A stretch of DNA of 64,000 nt from Treponema sp. UBA4873 (lineage in GTDB: Bacteria; Spirochaetota; Spirochaetia; Treponematales; Treponemataceae): NCBI GenBank assembly GCA_002399405.1, contig DHDP01000018.1, forward strand, positions 249,339 to 313,338. The letters are read 5' to 3'. Shown here in pieces: positions 16,555 through 24,181 of the stretch. The notes below the pieces were generated by a model. It ran no database searches and was not told the DNA's origin. It saw nothing but the letters and a program-made list of their open reading frames with translations. The position numbers and the translations under genes were made by a program. Position 1 is the stretch's first letter; each line of letters opens with the position of its first letter.

Positions 16555-18750
16555 ATGCTTAAAGTAACTTACATAGACAGAAGCGACATACATATCTCCG
16601 TTCCGGCTGAACTGGTTTCCGGGAAACGTCATCTGACTGCGCAGGAGATTTCCATATTAAAACAGAATCTCAACATATCTGAAGATCCGCTGTGGCAGAA
16701 CGTGTACGTCGATGCATCCGAAAACGGATTCGATCCGTCGCTTATACGGAGCTCCGTCTTCCGCGGATTTATCGTGCTCGGAAGGCTTCGTCCGGCGAAA
16801 TTGAAATACCACGACCTCGAACTTGAAACGGGCATTTACCGTTCGCAGCTTACTGATATTGTGACGGGAAACGACAATGTCATCCGCAATGTTTTATATT
16901 TTGAGAACTACCGTCTCGGCGACCGCGTGATGCTTTTTAACATACAGGAAATGAGCTGCACGAAGCATTCGAAATTCGGCGAAGGTATATTAAAACACGG
17001 AGAACCAGAGGAAAACCGCATCTGGATAAGTGTGGGGAATGAGAACGGCGGACGCTCCGTCCTTCCGTTCGAAAGCATGATTCCCGCCGACGCATATCTG
17101 TGGTCCCGGTACCGCGACGATGCAAAACTCATGCAGCGGTTCGTTGAACTTACGGAGGCGGGAAATACAGGCGGACTCGACACGTACGGCACAGTCGGAA
17201 ACGACGCCGTTGTTAAGAATACGACGCTGCTCAAGGACGCGAAAATAGGAGCGTGTGCGTATATTAAGGGAGCGTTCAAGCTCAAAAATATCACCGTGCT
17301 TTCTTCGGAAGACGAGGTATCGCAGATAGGTGAAGGCGTGGAGATGGTGAACGGCATCATGGGATACGGCAGCCGCGTTTTTTATCAGGCGGTTGCCGTC
17401 AGGTTCGTGATCGGCCGGAACTGCCAGCTCAAATACGGCGCGCGGCTCCTGAATTCGGTGCTCGGCGACAATTCGACTGTTTCGTGCTGCGAGATGCTTA
17501 ACAATCTGATATTTCCGTTTCACGAGCAGCATCACAATTCGTCGTTCCTCATTGCGTCGACCGTCATGGGGCAGTCGAACATCGCATCGGGAGCGACTAT
17601 CGGCAGCAACCACAATTCCCGCAGTCCCGACGGTGAAATGATTGCCGAGCGCGGATTCTGGCCCGGATTGTGCAGCGACTTCAAGCACAACAGCAGGTTT
17701 GCGGCGTTCGTGCTCGTTTCGAAAGGCTCGTATCAGCACGAACTCGACATTCCGTACCCGTTCTCGCTTATTTCCGCGGGCGAAAACGGAGATCAGGCGA
17801 TACACATTGTTCCAGCGTGGTGGTTCATGTACGACATGTTCGCGATTGTGCGGAATAAGTATAAATTTCAGAGCCGCGATAAACGCGCCGTCAAAGTTCA
17901 GCACATCGAGACTGATCCGCTTGCTCCCGACACGATGCAGGAGATAATGTCGTCGCTCGATAAAATTATTAATCTGACGGCGCTTATTCTTCCTGGCCTC
18001 GATAAAGAAGCTGCGGAAGACGCCGGGACGCCTGCTGAGTTGTATCAGGCCGCGAAGGATTTCCTTCATCAGAATCCCGACGCTGATTTTACGCTTTCGG
18101 ATCCGCAGTGCCAGCGGAAGTACGGCGCGACTATTTTCAAGCCGGTGCAGGCGTATAAAATGTACCGCAAAATCGTTAAATATTTTGCGGCCCGCACGAT
18201 TGTCGAATACTGCGCCGCGGTCAAAAAGGAAACGCTTACGCACGAAGTCGTCGGATGCCTGCGGGAGCTTCCTCTTTATACGTCGTGGCTGAACGTCGGC
18301 GGACAGATTATTCCGGAAGATAAAATAAACGAACTGTTTACGCTTGTACGGAACGGAACAATCGCGGACTGGGAAGGCGTCCATCATTTCTATGATGCGT
18401 GCGCGCTCGCGTATCCGCAGTACAAGGCGCGGTATGCGCTGTATCTGCTCGAGCGGCTGTATTCCCGCCGGATAGAGGAATTTACGGGCGACATATATCA
18501 GAATATCGTCGCGGACGTCACTGTCGTTTCAAGCGATATGTACGCATCGTCCTTTTCCTCCCGTGAAAAGGATTATACCGATTATTACCGCAGAATGACT
18601 TACCGGAATATTGACGAGATGACGTCTGTTCTCGGTTCGCTCGACGACAACAGCTTTCTGCGTGAGCTCCGGGCTGATACCGAAAAATTCAACAACGACC
18701 TGCGCGTCGTGTTCGGAGGAATATGCGCGGAAGCCGGTATTCACGATTGA
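16555..18750 (+). CDS. DUF4954-family protein with left-handed beta-helix
   Basis: A 731-residue cytoplasmic-looking protein without signal peptide. Residues about 150-400 carry irregular hexapeptide-type repeats (VGNDAVVKNTTLLKDAKIGACAYI, GYGSRVFYQAVAVRFVIGRNCQL, NSVLGDNSTVSCCEM, ASGATIGSNHNSRSPDG) of the left-handed beta-helix kind found in acyl- and sugar-nucleotide transferases. The C-terminal third is helical. The pattern matches DUF4954, recurrent in Treponema and Bacteroidota; no reaction has been established that I know of. The conserved HEQHHNSSFLIAS and GSNHNSR stretches look like an active site for a phosphorylated or nucleotide ligand, which is inference. Its stop codon overlaps the -35 of the leuA leader promoter. 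Confidence 0.75.
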   Translation: MLKVTYIDRSDIHISVPAELVSGKRHLTAQEISILKQNLNISEDPLWQNVYVDASENGFDPSLIRSSVFRGFIVLGRLRPAKLKYHDLELETGIYRSQLTDIVTGNDNVIRNVLYFENYRLGDRVMLFNIQEMSCTKHSKFGEGILKHGEPEENRIWISVGNENGGRSVLPFESMIPADAYLWSRYRDDAKLMQRFVELTEAGNTGGLDTYGTVGNDAVVKNTTLLKDAKIGACAYIKGAFKLKNITVLSSEDEVSQIGEGVEMVNGIMGYGSRVFYQAVAVRFVIGRNCQLKYGARLLNSVLGDNSTVSCCEMLNNLIFPFHEQHHNSSFLIASTVMGQSNIASGATIGSNHNSRSPDGEMIAERGFWPGLCSDFKHNSRFAAFVLVSKGSYQHELDIPYPFSLISAGENGDQAIHIVPAWWFMYDMFAIVRNKYKFQSRDKRAVKVQHIETDPLAPDTMQEIMSSLDKIINLTALILPGLDKEAAEDAGTPAELYQAAKDFLHQNPDADFTLSDPQCQRKYGATIFKPVQAYKMYRKIVKYFAARTIVEYCAAVKKETLTHEVVGCLRELPLYTSWLNVGGQIIPEDKINELFTLVRNGTIADWEGVHHFYDACALAYPQYKARYALYLLERLYSRRIEEFTGDIYQNIVADVTVVSSDMYASSFSSREKDYTDYYRRMTYRNIDEMTSVLGSLDDNSFLRELRADTEKFNNDLRVVFGGICAEAGIHD

Positions 18751-18775
18751 CAACATGTCTGTTTTGCAGCATACT
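18747..18775 (+). promoter_or_regulatory. leuA leader promoter
   Basis: TTGACA at 18747-18752 overlapping the upstream TGA stop, 17-bp spacer, CATACT at 18770-18775, then 6 nt to the ATG of the leader peptide at 18782. A TACTAA reading with 19-bp spacing is also possible. Confidence 0.65.
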
Positions 18776-18781
18776 AATCAC

Positions 18782-18850
18782 ATGATTTATACAGTCCTAC
18801 TACTAGCGGATACGTTCTCACAAATCGCCGTAGCTCATGGTGCTGTATAG
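18782..18850 (+). CDS. leuL: Leucine leader peptide (leuA attenuator)
   Basis: A 22-codon reading frame, MIYTVLLLADTFSQIAVAHGAV. Codons 6-8 are three consecutive CTA leucine codons (18797-18805), preceded by valine, and the stop TAG lies inside the segment that forms the antiterminator. There is no ribosome-binding site, and the promoter spacing puts the transcript start at or near the A of the ATG, so translation would be leaderless. The frame is open upstream into the DUF4954 gene, but the promoter position makes 18782 the sensible start. Scarcity of charged leucyl-tRNA reading CUA should stall the ribosome on codons 6-8. The role is inferred from architecture, which follows classical leu/trp attenuation. 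Confidence 0.8.
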   Translation: MIYTVLLLADTFSQIAVAHGAV

Positions 18851-18903
18851 TCGTATAAACTGAAGAAATTACAGACCTGTCGCTTAGGCGGCAGGTTTTT
18901 TTG
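18788..18903 (+). promoter_or_regulatory. Transcription attenuator upstream of leuA
   Basis: Three mutually exclusive helices. 1:2 is TATACAG (18788-18794) with CTGTATA (18843-18849), a perfect 7 bp just before the leucine codons and at the leader stop. 2:3 is GGTGCTGTA (18839-18847) with TACAGACC (18870-18877), 8 bp with one bulge: the antiterminator. 3:4 is ACCTGTCGC (18875-18883) with GCGGCAGGT (18888-18896), loop TTAG, then seven Ts. Stalling on the CTA codons blocks segment 1 and allows 2:3 (read-through); a ribosome reaching the stop covers segment 2 and lets 3:4 terminate. Confidence 0.8.
18875..18903 (+). terminator. leuA attenuator terminator hairpin
   Basis: A 9-bp stem with one G-T pair, four-base loop, T run 18896-18902. 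It lies 60 bp before leuA, so it must be read through for leuA expression. Confidence 0.88.
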
Positions 18904-18962
18904 TTTAAAAAAAACAGACTGCCGCCTGGCTCAGGCTGAAAACCGAAGTCAAGGAGCAGAAA

Positions 18963-20636
18963 ATGAAAATCAACGGTAAGTATCAGCAGTTCCCTCAGAT
19001 TCACATGGAAAAACGCGGGTGGCCCGACAAACTCATTACAAAAGCACCCGTATGGGTATCGGTTGACCTGCGCGACGGAAATCAGGCGCTTGTAAATCCG
19101 ATGGGTGTCGGGCAGAAGCTTGAGTTTTTCGACCTGCTCGTGAAGCTCGGTTTCAAGGAAATCGAAGTCGGATTCCCGTCCGCATCTGATACCGAATACA
19201 CGTTTATCCGCCGGCTTATCGAAGAAAACCGTGTGCCGGAGGATGTGACGCTGCAGGTTCTGTGTCAGGCGCGCGATCATCTTGTTAAAAAGACATTCGA
19301 TGCGCTCAAAGGAGCGCCGAAGGCGATTTTCCATATTTACAATTCGACTTCGCCTGCGCAGCGAAAATATACGTTCGGCATGTCGAAAGAGCAGATTACG
19401 CAGCTCGCCGTCGACGGCATCAAGTGCGTCCAGGGCTGCCTTTCCGATGCGGGCGGAACGAAAATCCGTCTTGAATATTCGCCTGAAAGTTTTTCTACGA
19501 CGGAGATAGATTACGCTGTCGAAATCTGCGAAGCGGTGAAGCAGCAGTGGGCGCAGACGTCGAAAGACAAAATCATCCTGAATCTGCCGACGACTGTCGA
19601 GTGCGCATCGCCGAATATTTTCGCCGATCAGATTGAATACTTCTGCACTCACATTTCGGGACGCGAAAACGTCATCGTGAGTCTGCACAACCACAACGAC
19701 CGCGGAGAAGGTGTCGCGTCGTGCGAACTCGGAATACTGGCCGGTGCGGACCGCGTGGAGGGATGTCTCTTCGGAAACGGCGAGCGTACCGGAAATCTCG
19801 ACATTGTGAACGTTGCGCTCAACATGTATACGCAGGGCGTCGATCCGGAACTCGATTTTACTCACATTGAAGACGTGAAGGACGAATACGAGAAGCTCAC
19901 CGGCATGACAGTGGGGCCGCGCGTTCCGTATGCGGGCGAACTTGTGTTCACCGCGTTTTCGGGTTCCCACCAGGATGCAATCCGCAAGGGAATGGCTGCG
20001 CGCGCAAAGATGGAAAAGGATGCGCTCTGGGATGTACCGTACCTTCCGATCGACCCGCACGACATCGGCCGCCAGTACGAGGGTATTATCAGAATCAACA
20101 GTCAGTCGGGGAAAGGCGGCGCCGCGTACATTCTTGAGCAGGATTACGGCATGATACTGCCAAAGGCGATGCACACAGTGCTCGGCGAAGTCGTTAAGGC
20201 CGCAGCGGACGAGGCACAGCGCGAACTTAAACCCGCTGAGATTTACGACATCTTCGCAAAGACGTGGCTCGGGAAAAACAATCCGCTTAAAATCGTCGAA
20301 CTCAACGAGACGCATCTTGAGGGCGGGGACGGCGGCGACGAGAACGAGCAGGTGCTGTGTCGCGCGGTAGTCGAATTCAACGGCAAACGGTATTCCATCG
20401 GCGCGAAAGGAAACGGCCCGCTCGACGCGTTTGTCTCCGCAATGCAGCAGACGCCCGCTCCCCGCTTCAACATCACATCGTTTCACGAGCACAGCATAGG
20501 TACCGGCAGCGACACAAGCGCCATGGCATACGTGCAGATCACTGTAGAAGACGGCCGCCAGGTGTGGGGCGCGGGCAAGAGCAGCAACGTAGGTCGTGCT
20601 GGAGTCGCCGCGGTAGTAAGCGCACTGAATTTTTAA
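18963..20636 (+). CDS. leuA: 2-isopropylmalate synthase
   Basis: A 557-residue enzyme for the first committed step of leucine synthesis: acetyl-CoA plus 2-oxoisovalerate to 2-isopropylmalate. Motifs of the long LeuA subfamily are VSVDLRDGNQALVNPM (about 32-47, metal-binding Asp), EIEVGFPSASDTE, HIYNSTSPAQR, SLHNHNDRGEG (about 240-250, metal-binding His) and GAGKSSNVGRAGVAAVVSALNF at the C-terminal regulatory end. The C-terminal LeuA dimer domain should mediate leucine feedback. AGGAG at 18952-18956 precedes the ATG. Expression is controlled by the attenuator upstream. The last 15 coding bases are duplicated 142 bp downstream. No other leu biosynthetic genes are in the window. Confidence 0.95.
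   Translation: MKINGKYQQFPQIHMEKRGWPDKLITKAPVWVSVDLRDGNQALVNPMGVGQKLEFFDLLVKLGFKEIEVGFPSASDTEYTFIRRLIEENRVPEDVTLQVLCQARDHLVKKTFDALKGAPKAIFHIYNSTSPAQRKYTFGMSKEQITQLAVDGIKCVQGCLSDAGGTKIRLEYSPESFSTTEIDYAVEICEAVKQQWAQTSKDKIILNLPTTVECASPNIFADQIEYFCTHISGRENVIVSLHNHNDRGEGVASCELGILAGADRVEGCLFGNGERTGNLDIVNVALNMYTQGVDPELDFTHIEDVKDEYEKLTGMTVGPRVPYAGELVFTAFSGSHQDAIRKGMAARAKMEKDALWDVPYLPIDPHDIGRQYEGIIRINSQSGKGGAAYILEQDYGMILPKAMHTVLGEVVKAAADEAQRELKPAEIYDIFAKTWLGKNNPLKIVELNETHLEGGDGGDENEQVLCRAVVEFNGKRYSIGAKGNGPLDAFVSAMQQTPAPRFNITSFHEHSIGTGSDTSAMAYVQITVEDGRQVWGAGKSSNVGRAGVAAVVSALNF
20620..20634 (+). repeat. Direct repeat copy 1: leuA 3' end
   Basis: GCGCACTGAATTTTT, encoding the last codons of leuA. An exact second copy lies at 20762-20776. 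Confidence 0.9.
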
Positions 20637-20776
20637 GGCGGTCGTATCACCCGGACAAGGAGGTCCGGGACTTGTGCAGCGAATGCGTGCCGCTTGAATT
20701 ACTGACCCCAAAAGCATTCGTATCGACAGAAAAATACAGGATGTATTTTTCTGTCGCGTGGGCGCACTGAATTTTT
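20635..20776 (+). ncRNA. 142-bp hairpin element with GGA loops after leuA
   Basis: Hairpin 1: CCCGGAC (20650-20656)/GTCCGGG (20663-20669), loop AAGGAG; the segment ACAAGGAGGT fits the CsrA consensus ACANGGANGU. Hairpin 2: a perfect 14-bp stem, 20724-20737 with 20743-20756, loop AGGAT; the top reads ATACAGGATGT, close to the selected CsrA consensus RUACARGGAUGU. Between them CGAATGC (20680-20686) pairs with GCATTCG (20714-20720). The element ends with a second copy of the last 15 bp of leuA. Neither hairpin is followed by a T run, so they are not ordinary terminators. It would be the 3' UTR of leuA mRNA; CsrA binding is inference. Confidence 0.5.
20762..20776 (+). repeat. Direct repeat copy 2 of the leuA 3' end
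   Basis: An exact 15-bp copy of 20620-20634, non-coding here, marking the far end of the hairpin element. Confidence 0.9.
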
Positions 20777-20778
20777 GA

Positions 20779-20832
20779 TTGTTTATCGTATAATTTTTTT
20801 GTATAATATGAGTTACATTTTTTTATCGAGGC
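20779..20832 (+). promoter_or_regulatory. leuS promoter and RBS
   Basis: TTGTTT at 20779-20784, 17-bp spacer, TATAAT at 20802-20807; a second TATAAT occurs at 20789-20794 without a matching -35. GAGG at 20829-20832 stands 7 nt before the ATG. No T-box features were found. Confidence 0.7.
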
Positions 20833-20839
20833 AACTGTT

Positions 20840-23506
20840 ATGTCAAAGTATCCGTTTGAGACTATTGAGCCGAAGTGGCAGAAATACTGGGAAAAGCACA
20901 AAACGTTCAAGGTAACCGAGGATTCGTCGGTGCCCAAAGAGAAACGCCGCTACATTCTCGATATGTTCCCGTATCCGTCCGGTGCAGGTCTGCACGTCGG
21001 TCATCCGGAGGGATACACTGCGACGGACATTTACTGCCGGTATCTCCGCATGAACGGATACAACGTTCTTCATCCGATGGGATACGACGCGTTCGGCCTG
21101 CCGGCGGAGAACTATGCCATCAAGACGGGCACGCATCCGAAAACGTCCACGATGGCGAACATCAGCCACTTTACGCAGCAGATTAAAGCGCTCGGTTTTT
21201 CGTACGACTGGGACCGCTGCGTGATTACCTGCGAATCTGACTACTATAAATGGACTCAGTGGATTTTTCTGCAGCTGTACAAAAAAGGGCTTGCATACGA
21301 GACCGACGCGCCGATTAACTGGTGCCCGAGCTGTAAAACGGGTCTTGCAAACGAGGAAGTTAAGGAAGGAAAATGCGAACGGTGCGGCACTGTCGTTACC
21401 CGTAAGACAATCCGTCAGTGGGTGCTGAAGATTACCGCATATGCGGACCGCCTGCTTACCGATCTCGACACGCTCGACTGGCCCGAATCGGTCAAGCTTA
21501 TGCAGCGCAACTGGATCGGACGCAGCACCGGCGGTGAAGTGAACTTTACGGTTACGGACAAAGACGGAAATCCGACTGACGACAGGCTCACCGTGTATAC
21601 GACCAGGCCTGACACGCTTTTCGGCGCCACCTACATGGTCATTTCGCCTGAACACCCGATGGTCGCAAAACTTACGACGCCGGAGCAGAAAACCGCAGTC
21701 GCCGAATACGTCGAAACCGCAGCGAAGAAATCGGACCTTGAACGCACCGATCTTGCAAAAACGAAGACGGGCATATTTACCGGAAGCTTCGCGATAGACC
21801 CGGTGAACGGCCGCAGAATTCCGATCTGGATTTCCGACTACGTCCTCATCTCGTACGGTACGGGCGCCATTATGGCTGTTCCCGCGCACGACGAGCGCGA
21901 CTGGGACTTCGCGAAAAAATTCGATCTGCCCGTTATTAAAGTCGTCGCCTCAAAAGAGGAGATCGCCTCTCTTGCAGGCGGTGATGAAAAGCAGGGACTT
22001 GAAATACTGAGGAAAGCGGCCGCCGATAAAGCCGCGTACGCGTCGCTCGCCGCCGCTCACCCTGAAGTGTTTGCCGTTGCCGACGCATGCACGCCGGCTG
22101 ACGGATATACGATCAATAGCGGACAGTTCACCGGACGTCCGACGAAGCGGACTATTACCGATATGGTCGCGTGGCTTACGGAGCAGGGAATCGGTAAAGA
22201 GGCCGTGAACTACAAACTCCGCGACTGGGTGTTCAGCCGTCAGCGCTACTGGGGCGAACCTATTCCGCTTGTCCACTGCCCGAAATGCGGCACAGTTCCG
22301 CTCGACGAGAAGGACCTGCCGCTCGAGCTGCCGAACGTGAAGACGTATCAGCCGACGGGAACGGGCGAAAGTCCGCTCGCGGGCATCGACGACTGGGTGA
22401 ACTGCACGTGTCCGAAGTGCGGCGGGCCTGCGAAACGGGAGACGAACACGATGCCGCAGTGGGCCGGATCGTGCTGGTATTACCTCCGCTACCTTGATCC
22501 GAAAAATAATAATTGTTTCTGCGCTCCCGAAAAGGAGCAGTACTGGATGCCCGTCGACCTCTATGTCGGCGGCGCCGAGCACGCCGTCCTTCATCTGCTC
22601 TACGCGCGTTTCTGGCACAAAGTGCTGTACGACATCGGCGTTGTCCATACGACTGAACCGTTCCAGCGCCTCGTAAATCAGGGAATGATTACGTCGTTCG
22701 CCTATCAGCGCGCGAACAGGACGCTCGTCCCCGTCGACGAAGTTGAAGAAAAGACGCCGGGCGTTTACATTGAAAAAGCGACGGGCGAAAAGCTTGAGCA
22801 GGTTGTCGCGAAGATGAGCAAGTCGCTCAAAAACGTCGTGAATCCCGACGAGGAAATAAAGAAGTACGGCGCCGACAGCGTGCGCATGTACGAAATGTTC
22901 ATGGGCCCGCTTACGATGTCCAAGCCGTGGAACACGCAGGGTATCATCGGCGTGAACCGTTTCCTCGAGAAGGTGTGGAACGCGGGCGAAAAACCGGTGA
23001 GCGGCACTGATATCCGCGGGAAGCTCACCGACAAGGCACTTCTGTCCGCCCGCAAGACGTATGCGCAGACGGTGAAGAAAGTGACGGGCGACACTGATTC
23101 TCTTTCGTTCAACACGGCAATCAGCCAGATGATGATTTTTATTAACGAAGTGTCCAAACTCGACGCCGTACCAAGGGAGATGTGGGAAGGCTTTGTTAAG
23201 ATGCTCGCCTGCTACGCTCCGCACCTCGGCGAGGAACTGTGGCAGAAACTCGGTCACGACACTACCGTCGCATACGAAAGCTGGCCGACGTTCAGCGAGG
23301 AATTCTGTAAGGAAGACACGAAGACGATCGCGGTTATGGTGAACGGCAAGCTCCGTACGACGTTCGAAACAGCCGCCGGTACGCCGAACGACATACTTGA
23401 GCAGACCGCAAAGGAGCAGCCCGACGCGAAGAAATTCATCGACGGCAGGGAAATTGTGAAAGTCATCGTCGTACCGGACAAGCTCGTCAACGTCGTGGTT
23501 AAATAA
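20840..23506 (+). CDS. leuS: Leucyl-tRNA synthetase
   Basis: 888 residues, class I synthetase charging tRNA-Leu. The HIGH box is HVGH in GAGLHVGHPEGYTATD (about 45-60), the zinc-type knuckle is CPSC...CERC, and an editing (CP1) domain spans about 220-420 with TTRPDTLFGATYMV and the AHDERDWDF segment. The catalytic loop is KMSKSLKNVV (about 655-664), followed by an anticodon-binding helical domain and a C-terminal ubiquitin-like domain. Full length for a bacterial LeuRS. It lies immediately after leuA and its hairpin element but has its own promoter. The pairing makes sense because LeuRS activity sets the charging that the leuA attenuator would read. Confidence 0.97.
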   Translation: MSKYPFETIEPKWQKYWEKHKTFKVTEDSSVPKEKRRYILDMFPYPSGAGLHVGHPEGYTATDIYCRYLRMNGYNVLHPMGYDAFGLPAENYAIKTGTHPKTSTMANISHFTQQIKALGFSYDWDRCVITCESDYYKWTQWIFLQLYKKGLAYETDAPINWCPSCKTGLANEEVKEGKCERCGTVVTRKTIRQWVLKITAYADRLLTDLDTLDWPESVKLMQRNWIGRSTGGEVNFTVTDKDGNPTDDRLTVYTTRPDTLFGATYMVISPEHPMVAKLTTPEQKTAVAEYVETAAKKSDLERTDLAKTKTGIFTGSFAIDPVNGRRIPIWISDYVLISYGTGAIMAVPAHDERDWDFAKKFDLPVIKVVASKEEIASLAGGDEKQGLEILRKAAADKAAYASLAAAHPEVFAVADACTPADGYTINSGQFTGRPTKRTITDMVAWLTEQGIGKEAVNYKLRDWVFSRQRYWGEPIPLVHCPKCGTVPLDEKDLPLELPNVKTYQPTGTGESPLAGIDDWVNCTCPKCGGPAKRETNTMPQWAGSCWYYLRYLDPKNNNCFCAPEKEQYWMPVDLYVGGAEHAVLHLLYARFWHKVLYDIGVVHTTEPFQRLVNQGMITSFAYQRANRTLVPVDEVEEKTPGVYIEKATGEKLEQVVAKMSKSLKNVVNPDEEIKKYGADSVRMYEMFMGPLTMSKPWNTQGIIGVNRFLEKVWNAGEKPVSGTDIRGKLTDKALLSARKTYAQTVKKVTGDTDSLSFNTAISQMMIFINEVSKLDAVPREMWEGFVKMLACYAPHLGEELWQKLGHDTTVAYESWPTFSEEFCKEDTKTIAVMVNGKLRTTFETAAGTPNDILEQTAKEQPDAKKFIDGREIVKVIVVPDKLVNVVVK

Positions 23507-23527
23507 TAACAGGCAGGGAATGAACGT

Positions 23528-24181
23528 ATGAAATATTCTGCAGCAATTTTTGACATGGACGGAACGATTCTCAACACGCTCGACGACCTTGAATGTGCGA
23601 CGAACTATGCGCTTGCAGAAAACAATCTGCCGCAGCGCACGACTGATGAAGTCCGCGGTTTTGTCGGCAACGGAGTGCGCAGACTCATCGAACGGGCCGT
23701 CCCGGACGGAACGCCGGTTTCCCTTGTCGATGCGGTATACGCTGATTTTTCTTCATATTATGAAAAGCATTGTGCCGACAAAACAAAACCGTACGGCGGG
23801 ATGAACGAAATGCTCGCATCTGTCCGCGCGGAGGGCATAAAAACGGCCGTCGTCTCGAACAAGGACGACTACGCCGTCCAGACGCTCGCGCGTGTGTATT
23901 TCCCGGCTCTGTTCGATGCGGTCGTGGGCGTCCGTGAAGGAATCAAGCGGAAGCCCTCACCCGACACGGTATTCGAGGTGATGAACCGTCTCGGTGTGCC
24001 GAAGGAACAATGCATATACATCGGCGACTCGGAAGTCGATATTGAAACTGCACGGAACGCCGGCATTCCGTGCATCAGCGTGTCTTGGGGATTCAAAGGG
24101 CGGAAATTTCTTGAGGAACACGATGCACTGAGAATTGCCGATACGGTTTCCGGGCTTACTGATTTGCTTATGACTGAGTAA
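23528..24181 (+). CDS. HAD-family phosphatase, phosphoglycolate phosphatase-like
   Basis: A 217-residue HAD superfamily hydrolase. Motif I is FDMDGTI (Asp9 nucleophile, Asp11), motif II VVSNKDD, motif III Lys in KRKPSP, motif IV YIGDSEVD. The helical cap between motifs I and II and the overall length match Gph/PgmB-type enzymes. Substrate cannot be fixed from sequence; phosphoglycolate and other small phosphoesters are likely. It is 21 bp after leuS and probably shares its transcript; its 3' end overlaps the converging MATE gene by 14 bp. Confidence 0.88.
   Translation: MKYSAAIFDMDGTILNTLDDLECATNYALAENNLPQRTTDEVRGFVGNGVRRLIERAVPDGTPVSLVDAVYADFSSYYEKHCADKTKPYGGMNEMLASVRAEGIKTAVVSNKDDYAVQTLARVYFPALFDAVVGVREGIKRKPSPDTVFEVMNRLGVPKEQCIYIGDSEVDIETARNAGIPCISVSWGFKGRKFLEEHDALRIADTVSGLTDLLMTE

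Noticed and set aside
18755..18850. Longer leader peptide starting at ATG 18755
   Set aside because: That ATG lies between the -35 and -10 of the proposed promoter and would not be in the transcript.
18774..20717. 647-codon open frame antisense to leuA
   Set aside because: leuA on the plus strand is unmistakable; the antisense frame has no recognisable domain and reflects codon bias in G+C-rich DNA.
20777..20839. T-box riboswitch before leuS
   Set aside because: No T-box AGGGUGGNACCGCG-like sequence, specifier loop or long leader; the leader is only about 30 nt.
21950..23257. 435-codon open frame antisense to leuS
   Set aside because: Shadow of the leuS coding sequence with no family features or RBS.
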